The notes: generated by a model from the letters alone, not told the origin. A stretch of DNA of 64,000 nt from Caryophanales bacterium UBA4278 (GCA_002395065.1 DGVS01000002.1:1-64000), one strand, 5' to 3'; shown: positions 1 to 8,966, numbered from the stretch's first letter. Made by a program: numbers and translations.

Positions 1-2512
1 AAGCGAAGCAATAGACACTACCATCATCTTGATTGCTCTTATAGAAGCGGCCGCTTGTTAACTCGTTTTTCACTTCAGCGAATAATGCTTCATATACACT
101 GATGTCAATATCGCCAGGATTGATGATTCTGACAAAGTCAAAAATCTTTTTCGCGGCATAGAAAGTTGTCGTTAATCTAATCGCGACAAGGTTCATATCA
201 GGTTCAATTTCAAAACCAAAGTTATAGATTGTTCTTAACATTAAATAGAAACACTCTAATGGTGAAATAGAAATTGAAGAAACAATATCTTCAGCGGTTA
301 AGGCAAAGCAGAAGTTTTTAAATGTATTCACAAACTTATCAATTGTTTGTTGATCTTTGAAATAGGATTTCATCGCGTTAAAGGTTAATGTCTTTAGGAT
401 TTCAGCGATTTCCTCATCACTATAGACGTGATAACTGACCAAATCCGCGATGAAGTCGTTTTCAATTTCTCGATAGGAGTGTCCATCATGGTGACGGATA
501 CCAGCTAAAGTATGTTCAAGTTCTGGGAAAACAAACTTTTTTGTTTTGGATTTATCAATGATTTCACCATCAACAGAATAAATTCCGTTATCAGCTGGAA
601 ACACCACTTTTCCTGATTGATTGTAATAAATTGTGATTGATGCTTCTTTATGCATCTCTGGGTGAGAATCCATAGCGAAATTATAGTAATAAAGGTAATA
701 TGCTGTCGTGTAATTACTAATTTCACTAATCATTGGAGCAAAGTAATCTGATTTAAAACTACTCCAAATAGAGTGGGCTTGTAAGAATGTTTCTAGGTAT
801 GCTGACTTACCAAGATCTTCAAGTTGTTTCTTTAATTCTTCGATTTGTTCACCAAGTTGTTGGATTTTGTTTTCAATTTCTTGGAGTTTATCCATGACTC
901 CTTGAAGTCTTTCAAGCATTAATAATTCTGGGTTTCTTAAAGCATCGATTCCAAAGACTTTTCCAACAGCATCGCCAGCCATGGCGTAATCTCCAGAGTA
1001 GACACCATAAGCAAATTTACCGATTGATGTTCCGATAGTAATGAGGTCATCAATGAAGGTGTCTTCATCTTTGGTTGTGAAGTCTTGAATATAGGATTTA
1101 ACTCCACCATAGTTTGAAGCTAAATCTTGCTCGATTGTTCCAGTTGTTGAAGTATCATAACCAATTTCAACCTTGGCTAAAGAGTGTTCAACACTAACGA
1201 CATCATCATTAAGAAGATTAACAACAGGATTGATTTCTTCTTCGTTAATCGTGATTTTATCTAACGATACTGAAACATCTCCAAGTTGAGTTTCAGTAAT
1301 GATGTCTAGTTTTCCATGGAACTCAAAGTCGTTTGTGAAATTAATTGTACGAATAATGACCGAAGCTTCAGGAATACTAAAGAAGAGGTTTTTGTTGACT
1401 GGATCTTCTAATAGACGAACAATGTTTGTTTTTAAAGCATTAGAGAAACGACCTCCGTTGATGTGGATTTTATAGTTTCCTAAGTAGGAGTTCTCCTTCA
1501 TTGGAGTTAAAAGAATTTCTGATTTAACTTCTGGTGAGTTGATGTCAAAACCAAATTCATATGGCTTTCCATCTTCAAAGACTTGTTCACTAACATGGAG
1601 TTTGAGATTATTTTTGACATAGTCAAATGCTTCGTCATTAAAGTTTCCAACGTAGTCAACTTTCATATCAACCCCAGTGAAATCATCGTGTACTTTAAGA
1701 ATTTCAAGAGCGAAATTTTCATCTTGAGTGATGGTAAAATATTGTGATTCTGGTTGTTCTGCGTCTTGCAATTTTTCGAGATATTGATCTGCTGTTAATT
1801 GATTTGGATTAGCGATCTTTTGATTTTCGCTTTTCACAGTGAAATAAATGAGTGAATCTTTGATGTTTAACAATTGTTTGGATTTATCCATCATGACCAC
1901 TGGAACAACTTTTTCATTCACTTCAAATGGAATAGTGATGTAAATACCTTTTTCGTTTGTACTACGGGCTAAAATAACATAGCCTGTTCCAAGTTTTACT
2001 TTTCCTTTAGTTTCAAAAGAAATGATACCGTTTTGGTTAATGATGCGTTCAACAGTTAAATCTTCGAACGCGCCAGAGAAACGGACTTGTTCTTTTGAAA
2101 TAGAAACATTCATACCAACTCCATCGCTCTTGATGACGATTGTCACATCTTCATCTCCTTCAATAAAGTGGTTGTCAGTTGTAAATGGAGTATTTGATGG
2201 TAGATATTTATCATTATAATCATTAAAAACATCAGACCATGTGAATTTAGCGTATAAAGAAATATCAGAATTTACTGGGGTTGAGAAATCGTACTTTGTA
2301 TTCAAAGTTTGATCAGTGCACCAATATTGAAATTCCCGATCTAATTTGGTTGGTTTTTCTGGCTCAACAGCACATTCACCAATCTTTACATCTTGGGTTG
2401 TATACAAAACATTTTCACTATAAAAACTAACCTTTGATGTTTTTGCTGAACATCCGCTTAAGAAAGTGATACTCAGCAAGATTGGCATAATTTTGTTTGT
2501 TAATTTGGCCAT
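1..2512 (-). CDS. Large secreted lipoprotein with InlB-type repeat, 3' end beyond window
   Basis: An uninterrupted minus-strand frame starts at the ATG at 2512, behind a GGAGG ribosome site, and is still open at base 1, so at least 837 residues are visible and the C-terminus is missing. The N-terminus is a short hydrophobic signal ending in the lipobox LSGC, with the lipidated Cys at about residue 21, so the protein should be anchored outside the membrane. Residues about 27-92 resemble the InlB B-repeat/Listeria-Bacteroides repeat (spaced pattern ending YDFSTPVNSDISLYAKF), a fold known from cell-surface proteins. Near residues 525-565 there is a heptad-like coiled coil rich in Leu, Glu, Gln and Lys. 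The rest is unrecognised. The protein family and function are unknown; a surface-adhesion or envelope role is inference only. Confidence 0.85.
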   Translation of the reverse strand, partial: MAKLTNKIMPILLSITFLSGCSAKTSKVSFYSENVLYTTQDVKIGECAVEPEKPTKLDREFQYWCTDQTLNTKYDFSTPVNSDISLYAKFTWSDVFNDYNDKYLPSNTPFTTDNHFIEGDEDVTIVIKSDGVGMNVSISKEQVRFSGAFEDLTVERIINQNGIISFETKGKVKLGTGYVILARSTNEKGIYITIPFEVNEKVVPVVMMDKSKQLLNIKDSLIYFTVKSENQKIANPNQLTADQYLEKLQDAEQPESQYFTITQDENFALEILKVHDDFTGVDMKVDYVGNFNDEAFDYVKNNLKLHVSEQVFEDGKPYEFGFDINSPEVKSEILLTPMKENSYLGNYKIHINGGRFSNALKTNIVRLLEDPVNKNLFFSIPEASVIIRTINFTNDFEFHGKLDIITETQLGDVSVSLDKITINEEEINPVVNLLNDDVVSVEHSLAKVEIGYDTSTTGTIEQDLASNYGGVKSYIQDFTTKDEDTFIDDLITIGTSIGKFAYGVYSGDYAMAGDAVGKVFGIDALRNPELLMLERLQGVMDKLQEIENKIQQLGEQIEELKKQLEDLGKSAYLETFLQAHSIWSSFKSDYFAPMISEISNYTTAYYLYYYNFAMDSHPEMHKEASITIYYNQSGKVVFPADNGIYSVDGEIIDKSKTKKFVFPELEHTLAGIRHHDGHSYREIENDFIADLVSYHVYSDEEIAEILKTLTFNAMKSYFKDQQTIDKFVNTFKNFCFALTAEDIVSSISISPLECFYLMLRTIYNFGFEIEPDMNLVAIRLTTTFYAAKKIFDFVRIINPGDIDISVYEALFAEVKNELTSGRFYKSNQDDGSVYCFA

Positions 2513-2541
2513 TGTTTTCTCCTCCAATCTGTTTCATTTTC

Positions 2542-2557
2542 ACCAGCAATTCCTGGT
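2542..2557. repeat. Dispersed near-palindromic repeat, copy 1 (intergenic)
   Basis: The core is ACCAGCAATTCCTGGT, the best copy in the window. The arms ACCAG and CTGGT pair across AATT. It is flanked by TTTTC on the left and TAATT on the right. It lies in the leader region of the large lipoprotein gene. Confidence 0.7.
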
Positions 2558-2715
2558 TAATTCATGCAATTCTCAATTATTTTCTTAATGTTTAATCTAT
2601 TAGTTTCTTACTAAAGTAAAAACGGAATAAAGATTAATTACTAATGTAATAATAAAATACTGACTGTCACAAAAGTGCCACAAAAAGGCAATTAGAAAAG
2701 AACTGAATTTTTTAC

Positions 2716-2752
2716 TAAAAAAAGATTGCAGAGATTCTCTGGCAATCTTTTT
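2716..2752 (-). terminator. Intrinsic terminator of the 305-aa lipoprotein gene
   Basis: A long inverted repeat (AAAGATTGC paired with GCAATCTTT, with an AGAGA/TCTCT inner stem) is followed on the minus strand by a run of T. It sits just after the stop codon at 2769. Confidence 0.8.
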
Positions 2753-2768
2753 AGATAAAATTTAGAAA

Positions 2769-3686
2769 TTATTTACCAAAGAGTTTGAATTCTTTGTAAG
2801 CGTCTTTATCTGAAACAGTTGGAACGCTTGGGTTATCTTTACGGTTCACTTTGACTTGGAGATTCACCGCAAGATTTCCGCTAGCTTGTTTCTTTTCATC
2901 AAGTTTAGAGACATCAAGGTTTCCTTTGATTTCAGCTTCCTTTAAATGGAATTCCTTGTCAACGACAAGAGAAGCGTTAACGTCAACACCATAGAAGTCT
3001 TTGATGCTATGTTCTACACCAGCATCATCTTTGACTGTGGCTTCTTTAGTATCAAGCTCGAAGGTGAACTTATCACCAGCAACATAGATGGCGACTTGGT
3101 TTAAGAGTTCATCTGGAATTTCTGGAGATTCAAAGTCTTTTTGCATATCAATGATGCTATCTGGATCAATTAATGAACCAAAATCAAGTTTGGACTTCAC
3201 TGGGAGTTCTTGACCTAAACTAAGTGCACTATTTAAGAAATCAGAGAATCCGTTTTTGTAGATATCACCGTAAATAATACCTTCATCAAGATAGAAATCA
3301 CCGAATTTACAGTTACAGTCGGCTTTAGTTTCTACACTACCTTGGGTAACAGAAATTTTTCCAGCAGTTTCTAAACCTAAATGGGCTTTGATATTTTTAA
3401 TATCGCTACCTTTTTCTAAGGTTTCTGGGAAATCAAATTCACCTTCTGCTTCTAAAGCAAAGGAATCGAATTTAACTTTTCCTTCTGGCAAGGTAACTTC
3501 TCCATCAACTTTAAGATTGAGGTTAAAGGTTAAATCACTTTTACCAATATTTTTTGCTGCACCTTCGGCAACATCATTAACAATGGCTTTCTTTTCTTCG
3601 AGGTTTTCGACTTTGGTGCCCTTCGAGCAACCGGCTAAACCACCAAGAAGAAGTGGGAGAGCTAGACACAAGATTTGTTTTTTCAT
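2769..3686 (-). CDS. Putative lipoprotein, 305 aa, unknown family
   Basis: The signal peptide is MKKQILCLALPLLLGGLAGC, with lipobox LAGC and lipidation at Cys20, so the protein should sit on the outer face of the membrane. I chose the ATG at 3686 because AGAGGT lies 8 nt upstream; the ATG two codons earlier would be only 2 nt from it. The mature part is rich in Lys, Asp and Glu and has alternating beta-strand-like segments (such as LTFNLNLKVDG and ASLVVDKEFHL), resembling a repetitive beta-sheet lipoprotein fold. I do not recognise a family. It forms its own transcription unit with a terminator at 2716-2752. Confidence 0.85.
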   Translation of the reverse strand: MKKQILCLALPLLLGGLAGCSKGTKVENLEEKKAIVNDVAEGAAKNIGKSDLTFNLNLKVDGEVTLPEGKVKFDSFALEAEGEFDFPETLEKGSDIKNIKAHLGLETAGKISVTQGSVETKADCNCKFGDFYLDEGIIYGDIYKNGFSDFLNSALSLGQELPVKSKLDFGSLIDPDSIIDMQKDFESPEIPDELLNQVAIYVAGDKFTFELDTKEATVKDDAGVEHSIKDFYGVDVNASLVVDKEFHLKEAEIKGNLDVSKLDEKKQASGNLAVNLQVKVNRKDNPSVPTVSDKDAYKEFKLFGK

Positions 3687-3773
3687 TTTCATGTACCTCT
3701 TTTCGCTATATATACAATGCGAATATCTATTTTATTGAAAAAAGTTAGTCTTGACTAATATTTTTTTCTAATT

Positions 3774-3796
3774 AAAAAGCCTCCCAAATGGGAGGC
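3774..3796 (-). terminator. Intrinsic terminator after capG
   Basis: The hairpin GCCTCCC-ATTT-GGGAGGC is followed on the minus strand by TTTTT, 6 nt past the capG stop. It closes the capEFG operon. Confidence 0.9.
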
Positions 3797-3801
3797 GCTT
3801 G

Positions 3802-4926
3802 CTATTTTTTCCAAATTTCTTTGTTCACCACAGCGATTTTTTCTTTGATGATCTTTACAACTCTTTTGGAGACATCTATGACATCATAGTTTTCTGGAGT
3901 ACCAGCAGTTTGATATTGTTTAAGTTCTTTTTCAATAGCGTTAAGAATTCCTTCTTTTGTAATACCAGAGACAACAATGGAGTTTACTTCCACTCCTTCT
4001 GGTCTTTCTGTGGATGTACGGATTAAGACAGCCGGGAAGTGTCTCATCGCACTTTCTTCAGTAAGTGTTCCACTATCGGAGAGAACGAATTTCGCATTCT
4101 CTTGGAGTTTCACGTAATCTAAGAATCCTAATGGTTTAAGGTTACGAACAAGTGGATGCATTGTGAAGTGATTGGCTTCTAATCTTTTCTTTGTTCGTGG
4201 GTGAGTAGAGAAGATAACAGGAACTTGGTATTTCTCAGCAATTTCATTAATCGCGGGCATCAGTTGATTGAAATTCTTTTCAATATCAATGTTTTCTTCT
4301 CTATGAGAAGAGACAACAATGTATTCTCCTTTAGTTAAGCCTAAGCGAGATAAGACATCACTCTTTTCAATCTTGGCGTTTTGAGCATTTAAGACTTCCA
4401 GCATTGGAGAACCAGTGACAAACGTATATTCTGGTTCAATGCCTTCTTTCATTAAATTGGCGTAGGCGTGATTAGTATAAGGAAGATTAATATCAGAAAT
4501 ATGATCAACAATTTTACGGTTAATTGTTTCTGGAACGTTCCAATCGCCGCAGCGGTTACCAGCTTCCATATGGAAGATTGGTAGTTTAAGGCGTTTTGCG
4601 CTGATGGCGCATAACGCACTATTTGTATCTCCTAAGATAAGAACAGCATCTGGTTGAAGTTCTCTAAGCAAATCATATGACTTAGAGATAGCGTTACCGA
4701 TGGTTTCGCCTAAATCTTTTCCAGCGCAGTTAAGATAGTAATCTGGTGCTCTTAGATCTAAATCTTCAAAGAAGACTTGGTTAAGTTCATAGTCATAGTT
4801 TTGTCCTGTATGAACTAAAAGATGTTCAATTTCTTCATCTTTATCTAAGGCTTTAATGACTTCACTAAGACGAATGATTTCAGGGCGAGTACCAATAATA
4901 GTGACAACTCTAATTTTCTTTTCCAT
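3802..4926 (-). CDS. capG: UDP-N-acetyl-L-talosamine 2-epimerase, CapG/FnlC type (WecB family)
   Basis: This is a cytoplasmic non-hydrolysing UDP-HexNAc 2-epimerase of 374 aa, normal length for the family. Visible motifs are GTRPEIIRL at residues 12-20, LGDTNS, HMEAG, a PETINRK segment, SSHREE and TERPEGVE, covering the expected Asp, Glu, Glu and His catalytic positions. The stretch EAGNRCGDWNVPETINRKIV resembles CapG/FnlC rather than plain WecB/MnaA. Together with capF and capE immediately upstream (8-nt gap), the likely reaction is the last step to UDP-N-acetyl-L-fucosamine. The start is supported by GGAG 11 nt upstream. A WecB/MnaA role making UDP-ManNAc is the alternative. Confidence 0.85.
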   Translation of the reverse strand: MEKKIRVVTIIGTRPEIIRLSEVIKALDKDEEIEHLLVHTGQNYDYELNQVFFEDLDLRAPDYYLNCAGKDLGETIGNAISKSYDLLRELQPDAVLILGDTNSALCAISAKRLKLPIFHMEAGNRCGDWNVPETINRKIVDHISDINLPYTNHAYANLMKEGIEPEYTFVTGSPMLEVLNAQNAKIEKSDVLSRLGLTKGEYIVVSSHREENIDIEKNFNQLMPAINEIAEKYQVPVIFSTHPRTKKRLEANHFTMHPLVRNLKPLGFLDYVKLQENAKFVLSDSGTLTEESAMRHFPAVLIRTSTERPEGVEVNSIVVSGITKEGILNAIEKELKQYQTAGTPENYDVIDVSKRVVKIIKEKIAVVNKEIWKK

Positions 4927-4934
4927 ATGATTAA

Positions 4935-6035
4935 TTACTCCTTATCAACTGGTGCGCGGTATGTATCATGTGTCTCAGGGTTATAAACTTCCGAGATCCA
5001 CATTAATGTATAGGAATTTTCTGTTCCAATATTAATAATTTCATGGGTGTATTTTGGAATGATATTGATTCGAGATTGATTATCTTTGACATCATTAACA
5101 ATCATCTCAGATGTATGAATATTTCTTTGACGGATGACACAATGGCCAATCACTGGATAGAAGATTTCTTTCTTATAAGTGTGATAGTGTCCACCTTTTG
5201 TGATTCCTGGATAAGCCATGTTAAGGGAAATTTGTCCGTGTTCTTTTGATTTATATAGCTCTTTAAAAAATCCACGTTGGTCAGCCGCAAAATTAAATGA
5301 GCTTCCTTCGTCCGAAAGATACCATAAGAAGGATTCAAATAATTTGAGTTCAAATTCATCGTGAATTAATGGTAAGTGCTCATTTGATTCGACACAAATT
5401 TTAAAATATTTTAACAATTGAACTTGTTTTCCTAAAGAACAAGAATATTGTGGTTTTACATACAAAATCGCCTGCAAATCCCTTCTAATTGTTCCATTAA
5501 CAAGATTGATAAATTCTTCGCAAATATCATCAACATAATTATAAGTAACAACGTATTCTGGATCTCTGACAAACACATCTAAATTGTGCGCAATGTTATA
5601 GCAAAATGTCGCTGTTGCGGAATTGTAATTCGGCTTACATCCTCTTCCAAAAACATTGTAGAAACGATAAATGTATACTGCTAATCCAGAACAAAGTAAA
5701 GCATCCTCAGCCATCTTCTTACTACGTCCATAATCATTATCCAGTTCAGCTTGAATTGAACTATTCGCAATAATTCGAGCTTCTGGATTATAACGCTGAG
5801 TTAGATCAATTAACTTCTTCGTCAGATTTGTGTTTCCATTATAAAACTCTTCGTTTGTTATTGGACGATTCACTCCGGCTAAATGGATAATAAAATCAGC
5901 TCTTTGAATAAAACTAATTAATGAAGATTCAGTATCACCAAGGTCGTATTCAAAAACTTCATGGTTTGCTCTTTTAAGATGCTCAACCATGTGCGAGCCA
6001 ATAAATCCTTTTGATCCAGTTACAAGTACTTTCAT
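4935..6035 (-). CDS. capF: CapF-type reductase/epimerase for UDP-L-FucNAc synthesis
   Basis: This is a bifunctional sugar-nucleotide enzyme of 366 aa, close to the length of staphylococcal CapF. The N-terminal domain is an extended SDR Rossmann fold: VTGSKGFIGSH at about residues 5-15 binds NADP(H), and YGRSK supplies the Tyr-x-x-x-Lys pair. The C-terminal about 110 residues form a cupin with GGHYHTYKKE as likely metal ligands. In the known pathway CapF epimerises and reduces the CapE product to UDP-N-acetyl-L-talosamine. The gene lies between capE (6-nt gap) and capG (8-nt gap). Its ribosome site is weak (AAAGAAA), suggesting translation coupled to capE. Confidence 0.88.
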   Translation of the reverse strand: MKVLVTGSKGFIGSHMVEHLKRANHEVFEYDLGDTESSLISFIQRADFIIHLAGVNRPITNEEFYNGNTNLTKKLIDLTQRYNPEARIIANSSIQAELDNDYGRSKKMAEDALLCSGLAVYIYRFYNVFGRGCKPNYNSATATFCYNIAHNLDVFVRDPEYVVTYNYVDDICEEFINLVNGTIRRDLQAILYVKPQYSCSLGKQVQLLKYFKICVESNEHLPLIHDEFELKLFESFLWYLSDEGSSFNFAADQRGFFKELYKSKEHGQISLNMAYPGITKGGHYHTYKKEIFYPVIGHCVIRQRNIHTSEMIVNDVKDNQSRINIIPKYTHEIINIGTENSYTLMWISEVYNPETHDTYRAPVDKE

Positions 6036-6041
6036 TTTTCT

Positions 6042-7235
6042 TTATTCGTGTTGACGAACAGGTCCTCCAAACAATTCCAACTTCTTAAGAAGTTGTTTCA
6101 TTTGTTCAACATTTAAACGACCTGTATTGTGTGAGGTGTAAGATTCGCCAAGATTAAGTTTCTTATTACCTTTTGAGAAGTATTTGTCATAGTTTAAATC
6201 GCGGTTGTCTGCACAAACTCGAAAGAAGTTTCCGCAGTCAATAGATTTAAGCATTTCTTCTTGGGTAACAAGCGTTTCATAAAGTTTTTCACCATGGCGG
6301 GTTCCGATATAAGAAACTCCAGTTTTACTGCCGGTTAATTCGATAATCGCTTTTGCAAGCGTTTCGATTGTGGCAGCAGGTGCTTTTTGAACAAACAAAT
6401 CGCCTTGCTCGCCGTGTTCGAATGCATATAAGACAAGATCCACCGCATCATCAAGTGTCATCATAAAACGTGTCATTTCTGGATTGGTGATAGTGATTGG
6501 TTTTCCTTCTTTGATTTGATTTAAGAATAAAGGAATAACGGAACCACGTGACGCCATAACGTTGCCATAACGAGTTAGGCATAAAACTGTGTCGCCTTTA
6601 AGCATTTGACGAGAGCGAGCGATAACGTTCTTTTCCATTAAAGCTTTGGAAATTCCCATCGCATTAATTGGGTATGCTGCTTTATCAGTTGATAAAAATA
6701 TGGCCTTTTTGACGTGGTTTTGCACACATGCAGTAATAACATTATCTGACCCGATAACATTTGTGCGAACAGCTTCCATTGGATAGAATTCGCAAGAAGG
6801 AACTTGTTTTAATGCTGCAGCACTAAAGACATAATCAACACCCTTGAAGGCATCAATAATGCTTGGTAAGTTACGAACATCACCAATGTAAAATTTAAGC
6901 TTATCGTTATGATAGGCTTTGCGCATATCATCTTGTTTCTTTTCGTCGCGAGACAAAATTCTAATTTCTTTAATGTCGGTGTCTAAGAAACGATCAACAA
7001 CAGCATGTCCAAAAGAGCCTGTTCCTCCAGTAATAAGAAGAATTTTGTCTTTTAATATAGATGTGTCTTTAGCCATAGCTTCGTCTAGGACTTGTTTCAT
7101 TCGTTCTAGTTTGAGTTGGTCAGCCTTTGTTTCATCCTTTTCATAACTAACATAAGTACGAAGAGAGACACCACAAAGTTTGGCGGCTTCTTCTTGGGTT
7201 AATTTGCAATTTTTGCGAGTTTCACGTAGTAACAT
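6042..7235 (-). CDS. capE: XRE helix-turn-helix fused to UDP-GlcNAc 4,6-dehydratase/5-epimerase (CapE)
   Basis: The protein has 397 aa. Residues 1-52 form a Cro/C1-type helix-turn-helix (LTQEEAAKLCGVSLRTYVSYE), followed by a short helical linker. From about residue 64 it is a CapE/FnlA-type extended SDR: TGGTGSFG at 69-76 binds NADP, and STDKAAYPINAMGISKALME is the CapE active-site region, with the SDR Tyr replaced by Met as expected in this subgroup. CapE enzymes convert UDP-GlcNAc to a UDP-4-keto-hexose, the first step to UDP-L-FucNAc. The start is supported by GAGGT 7 nt upstream. CapE proteins usually lack a DNA-binding domain, so this fusion is unusual. Autoregulation of capEFG is inference. 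Confidence 0.88.
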   Translation of the reverse strand: MLLRETRKNCKLTQEEAAKLCGVSLRTYVSYEKDETKADQLKLERMKQVLDEAMAKDTSILKDKILLITGGTGSFGHAVVDRFLDTDIKEIRILSRDEKKQDDMRKAYHNDKLKFYIGDVRNLPSIIDAFKGVDYVFSAAALKQVPSCEFYPMEAVRTNVIGSDNVITACVQNHVKKAIFLSTDKAAYPINAMGISKALMEKNVIARSRQMLKGDTVLCLTRYGNVMASRGSVIPLFLNQIKEGKPITITNPEMTRFMMTLDDAVDLVLYAFEHGEQGDLFVQKAPAATIETLAKAIIELTGSKTGVSYIGTRHGEKLYETLVTQEEMLKSIDCGNFFRVCADNRDLNYDKYFSKGNKKLNLGESYTSHNTGRLNVEQMKQLLKKLELFGGPVRQHE

Positions 7236-7257
7236 AGTTAGAACCTCTTTCGCTCAT

Positions 7258-7287
7258 ACTATAGTATAAAGGTATAAACAATGTCAA
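7258..7287 (-). promoter_or_regulatory. Promoter of the capEFG operon
   Basis: On the minus strand TTGACA (7282-7287) is followed 18 nt later by TATAGT (7258-7263), ending about 20 nt before the capE start. The -10 overlaps the palindrome ACTATAGT. Confidence 0.6.
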
Positions 7288-7292
7288 AGAAA

Positions 7293-7319
7293 ATATGCAA
7301 ATATTTCATATATATGCAA
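7293..7319 (-). promoter_or_regulatory. Direct repeat TTGCATAT upstream of the capE -35 box
   Basis: Two copies of TTGCATAT (minus strand, 7293-7300 and 7312-7319) lie 19 bp apart, just upstream of the capE -35 element. They are a candidate operator, for example for the XRE domain of CapE itself. This is inference from position. Confidence 0.3.
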
Positions 7320-7381
7320 TATAACAAATATAAAAATTATGAAATTAATTAAATAATATGTAAATATTAATTTTTTAGTTC

Positions 7382-7387
7382 TACAAT
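7382..7387 (+). promoter_or_regulatory. -10 box of mntP, leaderless arrangement
   Basis: TACAAT is followed by exactly 6 nt and then the ATG, so the expected +1 is the start codon. The -35 (TGTAAA, 7359-7364, 17 nt upstream) is weak. Confidence 0.5.
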
Positions 7388-7393
7388 ATTGCT

Positions 7394-8029
7394 ATGACTT
7401 TTGAAATCTTAATTCAAGTTGTCTTGTTTGGAATCGCATTAAGTATGGATGCTTTTGCGGTTTCAATTGTTGATTCACTTGTTTATACAAATATTGATAA
7501 GAAAAAGGGATTAACAATCGCGTTGATGTTTGGCTTAATGCAAGCATTAATGCCACTTTTAGGTTATTGGCTGGTTGAAGGAATTTCCCAGATTGTTGGT
7601 GCGGCTGGAGGAGAGAAAGCCGGACAAATCATGGCGCTTATTGTGACGTGGATTTCTTTTGCAGCCTTAGTTATTATTGGCGGGAAAATGCTTATTGAAG
7701 GCATTATTAATCTTAAGAAACCTCCAGAAGAAAAAGTTTTGAAGTTATATTCCTTTAAGGAAGTATTCGTTATGTCGATTGCAACCGCGATTGACGCGCT
7801 TGCTGTTGGTGTGAGTTTCCATTCCGGAATCTCTACTAATTCCACAATTTGGTTACATGTTGTAATCATTATGATTTGTACATTTGTTATTTCACTTGTT
7901 GGTGTTTTGCTGGGAAAATTCTTCGAAAAACTACTTAAAGGAAAATATGATATATCATCAATTATCGCTGGTGTAATTCTTATTGCTCTAGCGGTATGGA
8001 TTGTCTTATCACATTATTTAGGCATTTAA
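7394..8029 (+). CDS. mntP: Manganese efflux pump MntP
   Basis: This is an integral membrane protein of 211 aa with about six hydrophobic segments in two homologous halves, as in MntP (formerly DUF204). The paired acidic motifs are visible: SMDAFAVS in the first half and TAIDALAVGVS in the second, whose Asp residues carry Mn2+ in this family. It should export excess Mn2+. No Shine-Dalgarno precedes the ATG. Instead TACAAT lies 6 nt before it, so the mRNA probably starts at the ATG itself (leaderless). I looked for a yybP-ykoY Mn riboswitch and there is no room for one. The gene is transcribed alone. Confidence 0.9.
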   Translation: MTFEILIQVVLFGIALSMDAFAVSIVDSLVYTNIDKKKGLTIALMFGLMQALMPLLGYWLVEGISQIVGAAGGEKAGQIMALIVTWISFAALVIIGGKMLIEGIINLKKPPEEKVLKLYSFKEVFVMSIATAIDALAVGVSFHSGISTNSTIWLHVVIIMICTFVISLVGVLLGKFFEKLLKGKYDISSIIAGVILIALAVWIVLSHYLGI

Positions 8030-8161
8030 AATTCTATTTATGATAAGATTGCTTTATAGCACAGTATGTAAGAAATACTTACTAACTGATTACTTAAAAT
8101 TTATTTTAAAAATTGAAAAAATGTACATTTAGTACCTTTTTAAGATTTTATTATTTTTTAT

Positions 8162-8884
8162 TTATTTCACTAAAGAATAAGCTTCTTCATCAACATAGAT
8201 TGTGCAATCAGGGTGTTTTTGAAGAATCGAACATGGCATTTCTTCGGTGATTGGACCTTTGATTAAACCATAAACCGCTTTTGCTTTGTTCTTTCCTGTG
8301 GCAACTAAGATAATCTTGCGCGCGTTCATAATAGATTTAAGGCCCATTGTGACAGCACGAGTTGGAACTTCGGAAATATCATTGAACAAACGGGAATTAT
8401 CCTTAATTGTTTGTTCTGTTAAAGCTGTTTCATGAGTTAAAGAATCAAATGGTGTGCCTGGTTCATTAAAAGCAATATGTCCATCTGAACCAATACCAAG
8501 AATTTGAATATCAATACCGCCGGCTTCTTCAATCATCTTGTCGTACTTTTTCATAAATGAGATATAGTCTCCAACGCCAAGTAAGACGTTGGTTTTTGAT
8601 TTATCAATGTCAATGTGGTTGAAGAGATTCTCGTTCATAAAATAACGATAGGATTGATTATGTGTTCCTTCGAGTCCGACATATTCATCAAGATTGAATG
8701 TGGTCACGTTCTTGAAAGAGACGCATCCTTCTTTATTAGCTTTGACAAGGTTAGCATAGACACCCAATGGGGAAGTTCCAGTCGCTAAACCAAGAACTGG
8801 ATGTTTCTTGGAGTTAATGACTTTGATAAATTCCTCAGCCATTTGGGAATCAATGTCAGCTTGCTTTAAAACTTTTACGATCAT
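8162..8884 (-). CDS. nagB: Glucosamine-6-phosphate deaminase
   Basis: This cytoplasmic enzyme converts glucosamine-6-phosphate to fructose-6-phosphate plus ammonia. At 240 aa it matches the short Firmicute NagB length. Key motifs are GLATGTSPLG (phosphate loop), FNLDEYVGL (catalytic base Asp) and LGIGSDGHIAFNEP, carrying the Asp-His pair and Glu of the active site. The ATG at 8884 follows GAAGGAAA. It is divergent from glmM, so the catabolic and anabolic arms of amino-sugar metabolism share one regulatory region. Its promoter TTTACA-N17-TATAAT is at 8918-8946. Confidence 0.93.
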   Translation of the reverse strand: MIVKVLKQADIDSQMAEEFIKVINSKKHPVLGLATGTSPLGVYANLVKANKEGCVSFKNVTTFNLDEYVGLEGTHNQSYRYFMNENLFNHIDIDKSKTNVLLGVGDYISFMKKYDKMIEEAGGIDIQILGIGSDGHIAFNEPGTPFDSLTHETALTEQTIKDNSRLFNDISEVPTRAVTMGLKSIMNARKIILVATGKNKAKAVYGLIKGPITEEMPCSILQKHPDCTIYVDEEAYSLVK

Positions 8885-8917
8885 TTTTGTTTCCTTCTTT
8901 CGGTTTTAATGTCCATT

Positions 8918-8946
8918 ATTATAGACATGAGTTTTGAACTTGTAAA
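8918..8946 (-). promoter_or_regulatory. Promoter of nagB
   Basis: On the minus strand TTTACA (8941-8946), a 17-nt spacer and TATAAT (8918-8923) make a near-consensus sigma-A promoter. The inverted repeat ATGTC-N10-GACAT (8909-8928) overlaps its -10 and could be an operator. Confidence 0.75.
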
Positions 8947-8955
8947 TACTTCTTT

Positions 8956-8966
8956 ACATAAAATGT
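8956..8966. promoter_or_regulatory. Inverted repeat ACAT-AAA-ATGT next to the glmM -35
   Basis: ACATAAAATGT lies between the divergent nagB and glmM promoters and directly abuts the glmM -35. It shares the ACAT/ATGT half-site with the repeat at the nagB -10. It is a candidate operator; no binding protein is known. Confidence 0.35.

Noticed and set aside
7236..7393. Possible yybP-ykoY manganese riboswitch before mntP
   Set aside because: The region is almost pure A/T, has no conserved aptamer blocks, and the predicted transcript starts at the ATG.
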